Below, one piece after another: positions 49,251 through 58,272 of a DNA stretch of 64,000 nt (the first letter of the stretch is position 1; the number at the start of each line of letters is the position of its first letter). The translations under genes were made by a program, and so were the position numbers. Origin of the DNA: Candidatus Saccharimonadota bacterium (GTDB lineage: Bacteria; Patescibacteriota; Saccharimonadia; Saccharimonadales; Saccharimonadaceae); NCBI GenBank assembly GCA_017431955.1, contig JAFRKC010000007.1, positions 53,870 through 117,869 of the forward strand, given 5' to 3'. The notes beneath the pieces were generated by a model. The model made no database searches. It was not told the DNA's origin and saw nothing but the letters and a program-made list of their open reading frames with translations.

Positions 49251-51063
49251 ACAACTTTCTCCAGCAGAAATTGCTGCTCAGACTCAAACTAGGGAAGATG
49301 CGGAAGTTCAGCGCGCTTTTGAGCAGGGCATTACCACCCTTCGCGACCTAATCTCTCCATCCTCGATTGAGTTCTTCACCGACCATTTCCGTCTTGGCAC
49401 CAAATATGGCCGCACTCTCTATGTCTACGGCTATCCTCGTATGCTTTTCACCGGCTGGCTTTCGCCAATCATTAACATCGACGAAGTCCTAGATGTTTCC
49501 ATGTATATTTATCCAGTAGATACTGGTGTAGTTATGAAAAACCTCCGCAAAAAAGTCACTCAGCTTGAAGCTTCTATGGATGTTAATGCCGAACGTGGTA
49601 AAGTCCGCGATCCAGAGCTCGAAGCCGCCATCTCCGATGCTGAAGAGCTTCGTGATCAACTCCAAGTTGGCGCCGAAAAATTCTTCCGTTTCGGGCTTTA
49701 TGTTACGCTTTGGGCAGATTCTTTAGACGAGCTTCGCTTTGTTCAGCAAAAAATCGAAACTATTTTCGGACAACTTATGGTCTTTTCAAAGGTCGCTAGC
49801 AGCCAGCAAGAGCAAGGTATGAATAGCACCCTTCCACAATGTACCGATCAGCTCCAAATCCGCCGCAACATGAACACCGGCGCTATTTCTACCAGCTTCC
49901 CATTCACTTCCGCCGACCTTACCCAAGATAATGGTATCTTATATGGCGTCAATATGCACAACAACGGCCTTGTCATCTTCGATCGTTTCTCTCTAGAAAA
50001 CGCCAACATGGTTGTCTTCGCTAAATCTGGTGCGGGTAAGTCTTTCACCGTTAAGCTCGAGTGTCTCCGCTCTATGATGATTGGCTCCGAAATTATCATT
50101 ATCGACCCAGAAAACGAGTATCAAAAGCTCAGCGACGCCGTTGGTGGCTCTTATATCCGCCTTTCTCTCAATTCCGACGTTCGTATTAACCCATTCGATC
50201 TTCCGAAAGTCGTCGACAACGAAGAAGCCAACGATTCTTTGCGTGCTAACCTCGTTACTTTGCATGGTCTTTTCCGTCTCATGCTCGGTGGCAATCAGGT
50301 CGCCGCTAACGGCCAAGTGGTCCCAGCTCTTACCGCCAACGAAGAGGCCGATCTAGACCAAGCCTTAATCGATACTTATGCTCGCGCCGGCATCACTTCC
50401 GATCCGCTCACTCACCAGTCCACCCCTCCTACTATCATGAATTTATACGATACGCTTCTCCATATGGAAGGAACCGGTCCACAGCTCGCGCAGCGTCTTC
50501 GCAAATACACCACCGGTACTTTTGCTGGTATCTTCTCCCAACAATCCAACGTAGATATCAATAATCAGATGGTTGTATTCAATATCCGCGATCTCGAAGA
50601 TGAGCTTCGTCCGGTCGCTATGTATATTGTCTTGTCCCACATTTGGAATGTTGTTCGTGCTCAACAGAAAAAACGCTTACTCGTAGTAGATGAAGCCTGG
50701 CAGTTAATGAAATACGATGACTCCGCCAACTTCCTCTTCTCACTTGCTAAACGCGCTCGTAAATATTATCTCGGTCTCACCACTATTACTCAGGACGTTG
50801 AAGATTTCATGAGCAGCAAAATGGGCCGCGCAATCGTGGCTAACTCATCCATGCAGCTCTTACTCAAACAATCTCCGTCTGCCGTTGATGTTTTGTCAGA
50901 CGTCTTTAAACTAACAGACGAAGAAAAGAAACGTCTCGCCAACTTCCCAGTCGGCCAAGGCCTATTCTTCGCCGGTCCAAACCACGTCCATATTCAAATC
51001 ATCGCCTCTGATACCGAAGAAAAACTCATCACCACTAATCCAAGCGAAAAAAGCACCCAATAA
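49237..51063 (+). CDS. VirB4-like type IV secretion ATPase
   Basis: 608 residues. Walker A AKSGAGKSFTVK is near residue 263. Walker B LLVVDEAWQLM is near 480, followed by the arginine-containing KRARKYYLGLTTITQDVEDF. It powers pilus assembly or substrate transfer. The ATG at 49237 follows AAAGGAG with a six-base gap and is preferred over 49216. A VirD4-type coupling protein is not in the window. Confidence 0.94.
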   Translation: MPNNRQLSPAEIAAQTQTREDAEVQRAFEQGITTLRDLISPSSIEFFTDHFRLGTKYGRTLYVYGYPRMLFTGWLSPIINIDEVLDVSMYIYPVDTGVVMKNLRKKVTQLEASMDVNAERGKVRDPELEAAISDAEELRDQLQVGAEKFFRFGLYVTLWADSLDELRFVQQKIETIFGQLMVFSKVASSQQEQGMNSTLPQCTDQLQIRRNMNTGAISTSFPFTSADLTQDNGILYGVNMHNNGLVIFDRFSLENANMVVFAKSGAGKSFTVKLECLRSMMIGSEIIIIDPENEYQKLSDAVGGSYIRLSLNSDVRINPFDLPKVVDNEEANDSLRANLVTLHGLFRLMLGGNQVAANGQVVPALTANEEADLDQALIDTYARAGITSDPLTHQSTPPTIMNLYDTLLHMEGTGPQLAQRLRKYTTGTFAGIFSQQSNVDINNQMVVFNIRDLEDELRPVAMYIVLSHIWNVVRAQQKKRLLVVDEAWQLMKYDDSANFLFSLAKRARKYYLGLTTITQDVEDFMSSKMGRAIVANSSMQLLLKQSPSAVDVLSDVFKLTDEEKKRLANFPVGQGLFFAGPNHVHIQIIASDTEEKLITTNPSEKSTQ

Positions 51064-51073
51064 CCAACGTGTA

Positions 51074-51082
51074 TGCTATAAT
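51074..51082 (+). promoter_or_regulatory. Extended -10 box of the wall hydrolase gene
   Basis: TGCTATAAT ending eight bases before the ATG at 51091. Confidence 0.55.
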
Positions 51083-51090
51083 ATAATCAT

Positions 51091-53082
51091 ATGCGTCATA
51101 TTAGAGTTAGGTCGTATTTACTTCTGATTCTCGCAATCTTTTTTGCGCTCTCAGGCCCAATCTCGTCTGTTACTCTCTTTTCCCAAAACTCTTCCGCTAT
51201 AGATGACACCACTCTCGACATCTTCGCCGAAAACAACATTATGTTCTACGACCCAGATGAACAAAAGATGCCAGATTGTAATTCTACTCTAGGTTCTAAA
51301 CCTTCCGGCAATCAAATTACTTGGATTGGTGATAGCTATACAGAAGAGGCAAAAAACATCATCGAGGAAAAGCTGTCCGGAGTTGATTTATATTATCAAG
51401 TAAGTAAAACTGTTTCAGGTAACAACCCAAACAATAGGTCTGGGCTAACAATTCTAGACGAGCTAGTACAGGCTAATAATCTGCGCCCATACTTGGTATT
51501 TGCACTTGGTACAAATAGTGGGTGGACAGATTCAGATATATCAGAACTCAAAAGATTAGCCGGCTCCGAAACTAAAGTCATCTTGGTAACTTCCAGAACA
51601 GAAAACGGGACTGATTATATTCAAAGCAATCTACGCATCAAGACATTAACCGAAAATAACGATAATATCTATTTAGCAGACTGGGCTAGTGATTCGGTCT
51701 ATAAAGCAGAATATTATGCAAGCGATCCCGAAAAAATCCACCCTTATGCTGATGGCGGATTTAAAGCATGGTTTAATGTTATTTATAACGCTATTCCTGG
51801 AGGCTCCGCAAAATCGGTATCAGGAGAAAATTCAGTCGAAATAATATGGGGGTATCTTGCCAACACTGGTCTATTCACTAGTGAGCAAATTGCTGGTATT
51901 ATCGGAAATGCCTTAGTAGAAGTCGGCGGCTATTGGCAAGACGGTATGGATATAGACGATAATATGTTGAATTTGAACCCATTATCCACAGACCCAAACT
52001 ATGTTTATTTGTTCCAATGGTATAGATCAACCAACAAAGAAAAGCTCGACGCCGCATTATCGTCTTATAACAAATATCTAAACGATTCCTATTATAGAGA
52101 ATCATCCTCGAGTATCCCGATTAGTGATCGTAAAGGAATAATAGAGATCCTTTTAAAATACGCTCTTGAAGTTGGAGGAGGCGCAGACTCAGCAGAGATA
52201 TGGATTAAAGAAGTCCAAGCTCAAACTACCGTCACCGCCGCAACAGAAGCCTTTCTTGTTAGCTTTGAAGGCGCAGCAGGAAGCACAAAATACCCCGGCG
52301 ATCCAATTCAAGAATACACCGGCCTAACCGACTCAAATAAACGCCGCGTGCAAAACAAAAATGCTGACGGTTTTGGCTATCAAAGAAGAAACATAAGAGT
52401 TTCAGCCGCAAACAAAATCTATGAAATGTATCAGGGTTATTCCGGCAGTAGTACAAATTGTAATCCAGCTAATGCTAACCCAAGCGATGCCCTAGCCTTC
52501 CTTCAACAATACGTTAGAGATATTAACTATGTTTATGGCCAAAACAACCCAATTCCGCAATCTTCCGATTATTATAATGGATCAAACCCAAACACATATA
52601 CGAAGATAACCGACAGCGCTGTTTCCGCAGATACTACAAAGCTTAATGGACTCGTGTCCTCCACAATGAATAGATCTCTAGCTGGTGGTTCTTGCTTTGG
52701 CGGGACGTATTGTGGACAATGTACGGCCCTTTCGGGATGGTTTATTATGACCTTTACTTCATATGATCTCAAGAAAAATGCCAGTGTGTCTGGAAATGGC
52801 GCCGATGTAGTTAATAATTTGTCTGTAGCCAACAACTTATCAATCTCAACAACACCAACCCCTTGGAGTATATTCTCTTACTCAGATGGCGGAGCTGGAC
52901 ACGTCGGTATAGTTATAGGAGTTGAAGGAGATAATATCATTACACTAGAAAATAACTTAGCCAGAGATAATAGGCTAGCCATACGTAAATATAATCCAAG
53001 TACCAGTGGTTACACCTACTCTTATGTTGACATAAAAAACGGCATCGATTTTAGTCATTTAGGAACTACCTATGGAGAATAA
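51091..53082 (+). CDS. Secreted three-domain wall hydrolase (SGNH-like, lysozyme-like, CHAP)
   Basis: 663 residues. Signal peptide at about 1-35. An SGNH-like domain (about 65-230) has WIGDSYTEEA, FALGTNSGW and KIHPYADGG, the blocks of serine esterases. A middle domain (about 245-400), IIWGYLANTGLFTSEQIAGI followed by GNALVEVGGYW, resembles phage-tail lysozymes. The C-terminal CHAP domain has CFGGTYCGQCTALSGW with the catalytic Cys, and GGAGHVGIVIGV with the His. It should open peptidoglycan for the secretion channel, like VirB1/CwlT. Codons are more A/T-ending than in the ATPase gene. Its 3' end overlaps the next gene by 11 bases. Confidence 0.83.
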   Translation: MRHIRVRSYLLLILAIFFALSGPISSVTLFSQNSSAIDDTTLDIFAENNIMFYDPDEQKMPDCNSTLGSKPSGNQITWIGDSYTEEAKNIIEEKLSGVDLYYQVSKTVSGNNPNNRSGLTILDELVQANNLRPYLVFALGTNSGWTDSDISELKRLAGSETKVILVTSRTENGTDYIQSNLRIKTLTENNDNIYLADWASDSVYKAEYYASDPEKIHPYADGGFKAWFNVIYNAIPGGSAKSVSGENSVEIIWGYLANTGLFTSEQIAGIIGNALVEVGGYWQDGMDIDDNMLNLNPLSTDPNYVYLFQWYRSTNKEKLDAALSSYNKYLNDSYYRESSSSIPISDRKGIIEILLKYALEVGGGADSAEIWIKEVQAQTTVTAATEAFLVSFEGAAGSTKYPGDPIQEYTGLTDSNKRRVQNKNADGFGYQRRNIRVSAANKIYEMYQGYSGSSTNCNPANANPSDALAFLQQYVRDINYVYGQNNPIPQSSDYYNGSNPNTYTKITDSAVSADTTKLNGLVSSTMNRSLAGGSCFGGTYCGQCTALSGWFIMTFTSYDLKKNASVSGNGADVVNNLSVANNLSISTTPTPWSIFSYSDGGAGHVGIVIGVEGDNIITLENNLARDNRLAIRKYNPSTSGYTYSYVDIKNGIDFSHLGTTYGE

Positions 53083-53830
53083 ACTTTTACAAAATAAAAA
53101 ATTTCTACTTGCCTTATTAATTTTATTATCAGTTTTTCTTATTATTATATTTTACTTCGTATTTTCGCCACCACAAAATAATATCTTAATTATTGATAAT
53201 TTAGATAAACAAATCCATGAACTACCAGTATATCGAAAAGACGATCTCCAAAAAATATTATATTCTTATATCAATGAACAAAATAAAATCAACGGTATAG
53301 AAAACGAAAATGTCTATCATGGCATCATTAGAGATGGTTCTACAGAAACAGTTTCTACTAACATTACGGCCGATCTATACACTACAAGTTTCATTTTAGA
53401 CGTAGCTAAACTCCAATATTCTTACGAAGTTCAGTTTTCTTGGGTTAAAGAAGACTTATCGGAAGATCTAGATATAGGAATAGATTTAGGCTCTGCATCT
53501 ATTTATTGCCTTTCAGAAGAAGATTCCATTTACCCAGATTTTAATTGTGACAAAAACCCAATAATTTCTATCAAGACAGACCCTCTACTATCCACGAATA
53601 TGGTTATCAGTAAAGATTGCTGGATGAGTCCATTTTCATCAGTAGAATCAAAGAGTGGCTACGGTATTAATATTTTTTATCACCCAGTTGATGATGATTA
53701 TAAAAACAACACCATAGAGTCTTCTTATAATGCTTGTGTAGAAACCGCTAAGCAATCTTTGGTTTCAAATGGTCTCAATTTAAACGATTATAAAATTAAA
53801 AGCGAAATAAAATATTTCTATAATTATTAA
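53072..53830 (+). CDS. Unknown membrane-anchored protein of the secretion locus
   Basis: 252 residues, family not recognised. One N-terminal helix (about 12-33, LLALLILLSVFLIIIFYFVF-like) is followed by an outside domain with five Cys. AT-rich codons (ATA, TTA) match the upstream hydrolase and differ from the rest of the locus. Its start overlaps the hydrolase stop and its end overlaps recF by four bases, tail to tail. Probably works with the hydrolase. Confidence 0.75.
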   Translation: MENKLLQNKKFLLALLILLSVFLIIIFYFVFSPPQNNILIIDNLDKQIHELPVYRKDDLQKILYSYINEQNKINGIENENVYHGIIRDGSTETVSTNITADLYTTSFILDVAKLQYSYEVQFSWVKEDLSEDLDIGIDLGSASIYCLSEEDSIYPDFNCDKNPIISIKTDPLLSTNMVISKDCWMSPFSSVESKSGYGINIFYHPVDDDYKNNTIESSYNACVETAKQSLVSNGLNLNDYKIKSEIKYFYNY

Positions 53831-54822
53831 ATCTCATCCACGCTTGTCAGAATAATCTGATTATCTTTAAAATTCTTCACTAAACATTTTTGCCTCTTCT
53901 CGTCTAACTCCGAAAATACATCATCTAGTAAAATCACTGGTTTTTTGCCGAGTTTTTCATAATCAATCGTAGCCTCAATAAATTTTAGTGCTAAAACAAT
54001 ACTTCTCACCTCTCCTCTACTAGCCGAACCATCTGCTGTAACTTTATTAAATATAAACTTATAATCATCTTTCTGCACCCCATACGTCGTATGTCCAAGA
54101 ATTCGATCTCTTTCAAAACTACTCTCTAACTCCTTCAAATATTTGCTCTCATTTATATCTTCACCAACACCTAAATACTCTATAAAAACCTCGTCATCGT
54201 TATCCGCAATTGTTCGATAAACCTTTGTTAAATCCTTATTAACTTGCGCCGTCATCTCAAGACGCATTTTAAAAAGCTCACAACCATATTTAGAAAGCAT
54301 CACGTTCCAAGAAAACACATCCTCACTCTTTAAAAACTCAGATTTTAGTAGCTCATTTCGTTGTTTTAAGGCTTTATTATATTTAGATAGGGAAACACTA
54401 TGTTTTTCATCAATCTGACCAAACATTCGATCAAAGTATTCTCGTCTCCGACTCGGGCTAGAACTAATTAAATTTAAATCGCTCGGCTCAAATAATACTA
54501 TTGGATATCTATTTTTCTTCGGTAATCTCGCAGTTTTCTTATCTCCCACTATAAACGTCTTCTTTTTTCCATCAAAAACCACCACCACCTTTTCACCATT
54601 TATATAATCAAGTTCAACTCGGTAAAACTCCGCCCCCCGCCTCAAAATCTCGCTATCTACCGCCTTAAAAGACTTCCCCCGCATCGCTTCATATATCGCT
54701 TCAAGTACCGACGTCTTACCACACCCATTCTCACCCACAATCAGCGAAGTCTCCTTATGACACTCCAGTTTATAACTCTTGTGGATTCTAAAATTTGTTA
54801 GTTTTACCGATTTTATTATCAT
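53827..54822 (-). CDS. recF: DNA replication and repair protein RecF
   Basis: 331 residues, SMC-like ATPase that helps load RecA at gaps. Walker A GENGCGKTS at 30-38. The signature region ASRGEVRSIVLALKF and Walker B PVILLDDVFSELDEKR lie near the C-terminus. It begins right after the dnaN stop codon (TAG then ATG), forming a dnaA-dnaN-recF series. Confidence 0.97.
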   Translation of the reverse strand: MIIKSVKLTNFRIHKSYKLECHKETSLIVGENGCGKTSVLEAIYEAMRGKSFKAVDSEILRRGAEFYRVELDYINGEKVVVVFDGKKKTFIVGDKKTARLPKKNRYPIVLFEPSDLNLISSSPSRRREYFDRMFGQIDEKHSVSLSKYNKALKQRNELLKSEFLKSEDVFSWNVMLSKYGCELFKMRLEMTAQVNKDLTKVYRTIADNDDEVFIEYLGVGEDINESKYLKELESSFERDRILGHTTYGVQKDDYKFIFNKVTADGSASRGEVRSIVLALKFIEATIDYEKLGKKPVILLDDVFSELDEKRQKCLVKNFKDNQIILTSVDEI

Positions 54823-55929
54823 CTAGCCCTTAAGTGGCATAATAATATGCGTATAATCTTGCTTCTTATTATTTCTAATTACCACCGGAGAAAGTGCGCC
54901 CGAAAAGCCAAATCTTACCGTATTCTCACTAAGGGAATTGAGCGCATCTATTAAGAACCTAGAATTCAAAGTCACCTTATCGTCTTTTTCAATTTCCGCT
55001 TCTATCTCAGAATCATTCTCACCATATTCATTCGCAATCGAAGCCACCGAAAAGACCTTCTTATCCGCCTTAGCTTCACAAACAATCGAACCACCTACCT
55101 CTTTTGCAAACAAAGCGGCAAGCTTAGTTACCCTCATTAGCTCTTCTTTATTAAGTACCACTACTGAGCTATTTTCTTTTGGAATTAACTGTCTATAATT
55201 TGGAAAACTCCCATCAATCAACTTAGATGTAATCTCAGTCTCTCCCAATCTAAACCTCGCTTGAGATTCATCAAGTAGTACTTCAATTTCTTCCGTTTCC
55301 TCACCGATACAGCGCAAAACTTCCTGCAAGGAAGGGGTAGGAATAATTACTGCCACTTCATCATTAATCTTATCCACCAATTTCTTCTCAGCTAAGCGAT
55401 AGCCATCGGTAGCCGCCACAAATAATTTACCATCATTGGAGTTAAAGAATACACCAGTTAGCGCCGGCCTAGTTAAGTCATTACTACTCGCAATAATCAC
55501 CTGGTTAAGTCCGTTTTTAAATTCATCTGCAGAAATCTTAAATTTCACTGCTTCTTTTTCGTTTATATCTGGAAGTTCCGGAAAATCATCAGATAAACTA
55601 CCATTCATCACTGAAGAATATTTACCAGCTTCAATTTTCACCTTAGTATCTTTAGAAGATATTTTAATCACTTCACCCTTCGGTAAATTACTAATAAATT
55701 CCGCTAGTAGCCTTGCTGGTACCGTTATTTCACCATCTTCAGATTTACTAACTGGTAAATAATCTACCACCGCCATATCTAAGTTAGTAGTGGTAAGAGA
55801 AACTTTCTTCTTATTTACCTTTATTAATACATTATTAAGTATAGGCAAAGTATTCCTCGAACCCATCGCTACTCGACTTACAATATTTAATGCTTTTGCA
55901 AGCTTTTCTTGTGTAGTTTCGATCTTCAT
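54823..55929 (-). CDS. dnaN: DNA polymerase III beta subunit (sliding clamp)
   Basis: 368 residues, three repeated clamp domains. It begins MKIETTQEKLAKALNIVSRV and ends YTHIIMPLKG, both typical (usual end MPMRL/MPLK). Encircles DNA and tethers polymerases. GGAGG precedes the ATG at 55929. Confidence 0.98.
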   Translation of the reverse strand: MKIETTQEKLAKALNIVSRVAMGSRNTLPILNNVLIKVNKKKVSLTTTNLDMAVVDYLPVSKSEDGEITVPARLLAEFISNLPKGEVIKISSKDTKVKIEAGKYSSVMNGSLSDDFPELPDINEKEAVKFKISADEFKNGLNQVIIASSNDLTRPALTGVFFNSNDGKLFVAATDGYRLAEKKLVDKINDEVAVIIPTPSLQEVLRCIGEETEEIEVLLDESQARFRLGETEITSKLIDGSFPNYRQLIPKENSSVVVLNKEELMRVTKLAALFAKEVGGSIVCEAKADKKVFSVASIANEYGENDSEIEAEIEKDDKVTLNSRFLIDALNSLSENTVRFGFSGALSPVVIRNNKKQDYTHIIMPLKG

Positions 55930-56184
55930 TTTTTATCCTCCTTATTTATATTAGTAGTAATAGTAGGCTCTGTGGAAAATGTGTAAAACCCCGCTAGACC
56001 AGCACTATATACTGGGGTATTTTTGAAAAATAAACTTGCGTAAAACTTTTGGAAAACATGTGAAAAACGTGAGAAATTCCACCAAAAACCATTAAAAACA
56101 CCACAATTACAAAAACTTGTGTAAAATGTTCCACATTTTTTCACCAAACTTTTGCACAGACTATTCCACAAGTTATCCACATTT
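55930..56184. other. dnaA-dnaN gap with DnaA-box-like sites; candidate oriC
   Basis: 255 AT-rich bases with TTATCCACA (56173-56181, perfect DnaA box), TATTCCACA (56162-56170), TGTTCCACA (56127-56135) and several weaker TGTGGAAAA/TGTGAAAAA forms near 55970 and 56050. A frame of 88 codons on the minus strand covers it but has no family look and starts inside dnaA; it is not taken as a gene. Confidence 0.55.
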
Positions 56185-57540
56185 TTAGCCATAAATCTTC
56201 TCCCTAATTTCTTCTATTTGATCACGTAAACTATAATTAAATTTCAAATCACCCTCAATCTTTTTTACTCCATGCATTACTGTGGTATGATCTTTTACCC
56301 CAACCTCATAAGCAATCTTTGTGGTGCTCATCTGAAGTTCTTTAGATAATATATACATCGCCACCTGTCTAGCGTTCTTAATGTGCGAAACCCTACTCTT
56401 ACCACACATCTCCTTAACCGGTAGCTGATAATACTTAGCCACCTTTTCAACCACTTGTTTTGGCGAAACCGCGCGTACTCTTGTGGACTTATTAATATCA
56501 CTAATATAACCTTCATGTATTAACTCTAACGGTGTTTTACCACGGAAATCAGACATCGCAAGGAGTCTCTTAAATTCACCCTCAAGGTCGCGAATATTGG
56601 TTTTTACGTTTTCTGCTATATATTCTATCGCCTCATCCTCTATCTCTACTCCTTCAAACTCAGCCTTAGACTTTAGAATTGCACATTTATCCTCAAATTT
56701 TGGCATCTGTAAATCAATTGCTCCAGCCCAAGTTAGCCTCGAAGCAAGTCTAGTATCAACTTCTTTAATCTGGCTAGGTAAACGATCGCTCGTAACTATA
56801 ATCTGTTTATTTTTCTGATGTAGCTCATTAAAGATATTAAAAAATTCTTCCTGACTCTTTTCCTTACCGATAATCATCTGAAAATCATCAATAATTAAGA
56901 CGTCTAGCTTATAAAATTTCTGCGAAAATTCATCACCACGCTTATTTTTAATGGCGTTAATAAAATCTGAATAAAAACGGCTCATTGGTGCATAAAGAAT
57001 CTTTATCTTAGGGTTTTTCTTTAAGAGCTCGTTGCCGATTGCTTGCACAAGGTGAGTTTTACCAAGACCAGGACCACCATAAAGGAAAAACGGATTATAT
57101 TTTTTACCAGGATTATTGATTACATTCTCAGCCACACTTACTGCAAGGTCATTATTGGACCCCACCACAAAATTATCCATCGTGTAGTCTGGATTAAGAT
57201 TTGTCTTCGAAAAATCTGTTTCTATAGAATAACCATCTTTAGGGCGGGCAGTTTTTTCCTTAAACACCTGGACTATATTTCTATTATTAGTTTTAGGTTT
57301 GCTAGAAACCACCTCATAATTGATAGTATCGCACTTAATATTATTATTAATTAAAGCTTTCTTAATAATGTCATGATACTTTCTCTCGAGCTGTGTTTTA
57401 CTAAAAGGACTGTGTGTGCCAATCGTTACCACCCCATTTTCTGCTGAAACTAACTCTGTTTTGTCAAAAAAAGTCTTATAGTATATTGCAGGAATAGAGC
57501 GTTCAATCTCTGCCAAAACGTTTTTCCACACGTCGAACAT
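56185..57540 (-). CDS. dnaA: Chromosomal replication initiator DnaA
   Basis: 451 residues. Domain I is at about 1-80, and a short linker follows. The AAA+ domain has Walker A FLYGGPGLGKTHL near 150 and Walker B LIIDDFQMI. The box-binding domain IV has YEVGVKDHTTVMHGVKKIE. It melts the origin and recruits the helicase. GGAGG lies before the ATG. Confidence 0.98.
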   Translation of the reverse strand: MFDVWKNVLAEIERSIPAIYYKTFFDKTELVSAENGVVTIGTHSPFSKTQLERKYHDIIKKALINNNIKCDTINYEVVSSKPKTNNRNIVQVFKEKTARPKDGYSIETDFSKTNLNPDYTMDNFVVGSNNDLAVSVAENVINNPGKKYNPFFLYGGPGLGKTHLVQAIGNELLKKNPKIKILYAPMSRFYSDFINAIKNKRGDEFSQKFYKLDVLIIDDFQMIIGKEKSQEEFFNIFNELHQKNKQIIVTSDRLPSQIKEVDTRLASRLTWAGAIDLQMPKFEDKCAILKSKAEFEGVEIEDEAIEYIAENVKTNIRDLEGEFKRLLAMSDFRGKTPLELIHEGYISDINKSTRVRAVSPKQVVEKVAKYYQLPVKEMCGKSRVSHIKNARQVAMYILSKELQMSTTKIAYEVGVKDHTTVMHGVKKIEGDLKFNYSLRDQIEEIREKIYG

Positions 57541-57781
57541 TAGACCTCCTAATCAGTAAAAATCAGTAAACTTTCCTTAATTATACCAAACCAACCAGAC
57601 TTTTCCACAGTTTTTTATCTTGAAAAATATTGTATAGATATAAAAATAACTAACAGGGAAACTTTTTCCACAATACACGGCCCATATCAGATAAAAGTGT
57701 GGAAAACTTCTTGAAAATTGTGGAAATCTACGCTATACTAGAACAAATATTTGCAAATAATTAAACTATATAGGATTTTAT
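57541..57781. other. dnaA-rpmH divergent gap with DnaA-box-like sites
   Basis: 240 bases without a gene. Four box-like sites: TTTTCCACA near 57601 and 57665, its complement in GTGTGGAAAAC near 57698, and TGTGGAAAT near 57719. The rpmH promoter is TTGAAA (57711-57716), 17 bases, TATACT (57734-57739). DnaA may regulate its own gene here, or the gap may be part of the origin. Confidence 0.5.
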
Positions 57782-57919
57782 ATGCCAAAACGAACATATC
57801 AGCCACACAAACGCCAACGCAAAGTTGAACACGGCTTCATGAAAAGAAATGCCACCTCAAATGGTCGCAAAGTTCTAAAACGTCGTCGCATTAAAGGTCG
57901 CGCTCGCTTAACGGCCTAA
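57782..57919 (+). CDS. rpmH: 50S ribosomal protein L34
   Basis: 45 residues: [20 protein letters not shown], then [20 protein letters not shown]. Matches L34 throughout. Too short for many gene callers. First gene of the conserved rpmH-rnpA-yidC-jag series, divergent from dnaA. Leader of about 35 bases after TATACT. Confidence 0.98.
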   Translation: MPKRTYQPHKRQRKVEHGFMKRNATSNGRKVLKRRRIKGRARLTA

Positions 57920-57924
57920 GATGC

Positions 57925-58272
57925 ATGCTAGCTAAGAAATATCGTTTTCATTCTAGAGGGGGCGTAAGACACACCTATCAAAACGGGAAGACTATTCGCC
58001 GCCCGCAAATTTCTCTCATCTACGCTAAAAACGAGAAAGGTTTTTTGCGCTTCGGCGTAGTAGTTTCCAAAAAGGTTCTTAAATCCGCCGTTGGCCGCAA
58101 CCGTATTCGCCGCCGCATTTACGAAGCAATTCGTCTCAACCTGCCTCAAAACGCCAAGATGGACTATATCTTTATTGTCTATTCCAAAGACGTCAAAGAC
58201 ATGCCATTTTCTAATCTAGAAAAACAGGTACGTTCTCTTATTAAAGAAAGTATGATACAATCAACCAAATGA
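57925..58272 (+). CDS. rnpA: Ribonuclease P protein component
   Basis: 115 residues, basic. It helps the RNase P RNA cut tRNA leaders. FGVVVSKKVLKSAVGRNRIR holds the family signature (KAVxRNRIKR). The ATG at 57925 is used; an ATG at 57921 is out of frame and soon stops. Its TGA overlaps the yidC ATG (ATGA). Confidence 0.97.
   Translation: MLAKKYRFHSRGGVRHTYQNGKTIRRPQISLIYAKNEKGFLRFGVVVSKKVLKSAVGRNRIRRRIYEAIRLNLPQNAKMDYIFIVYSKDVKDMPFSNLEKQVRSLIKESMIQSTK

Noticed and set aside
55926-56192. 88-codon minus-strand frame between dnaA and dnaN
   Set aside because: It spans DnaA-box-like repeats, starts inside the dnaA 3' end and has an unlikely composition; treated as origin-type DNA.
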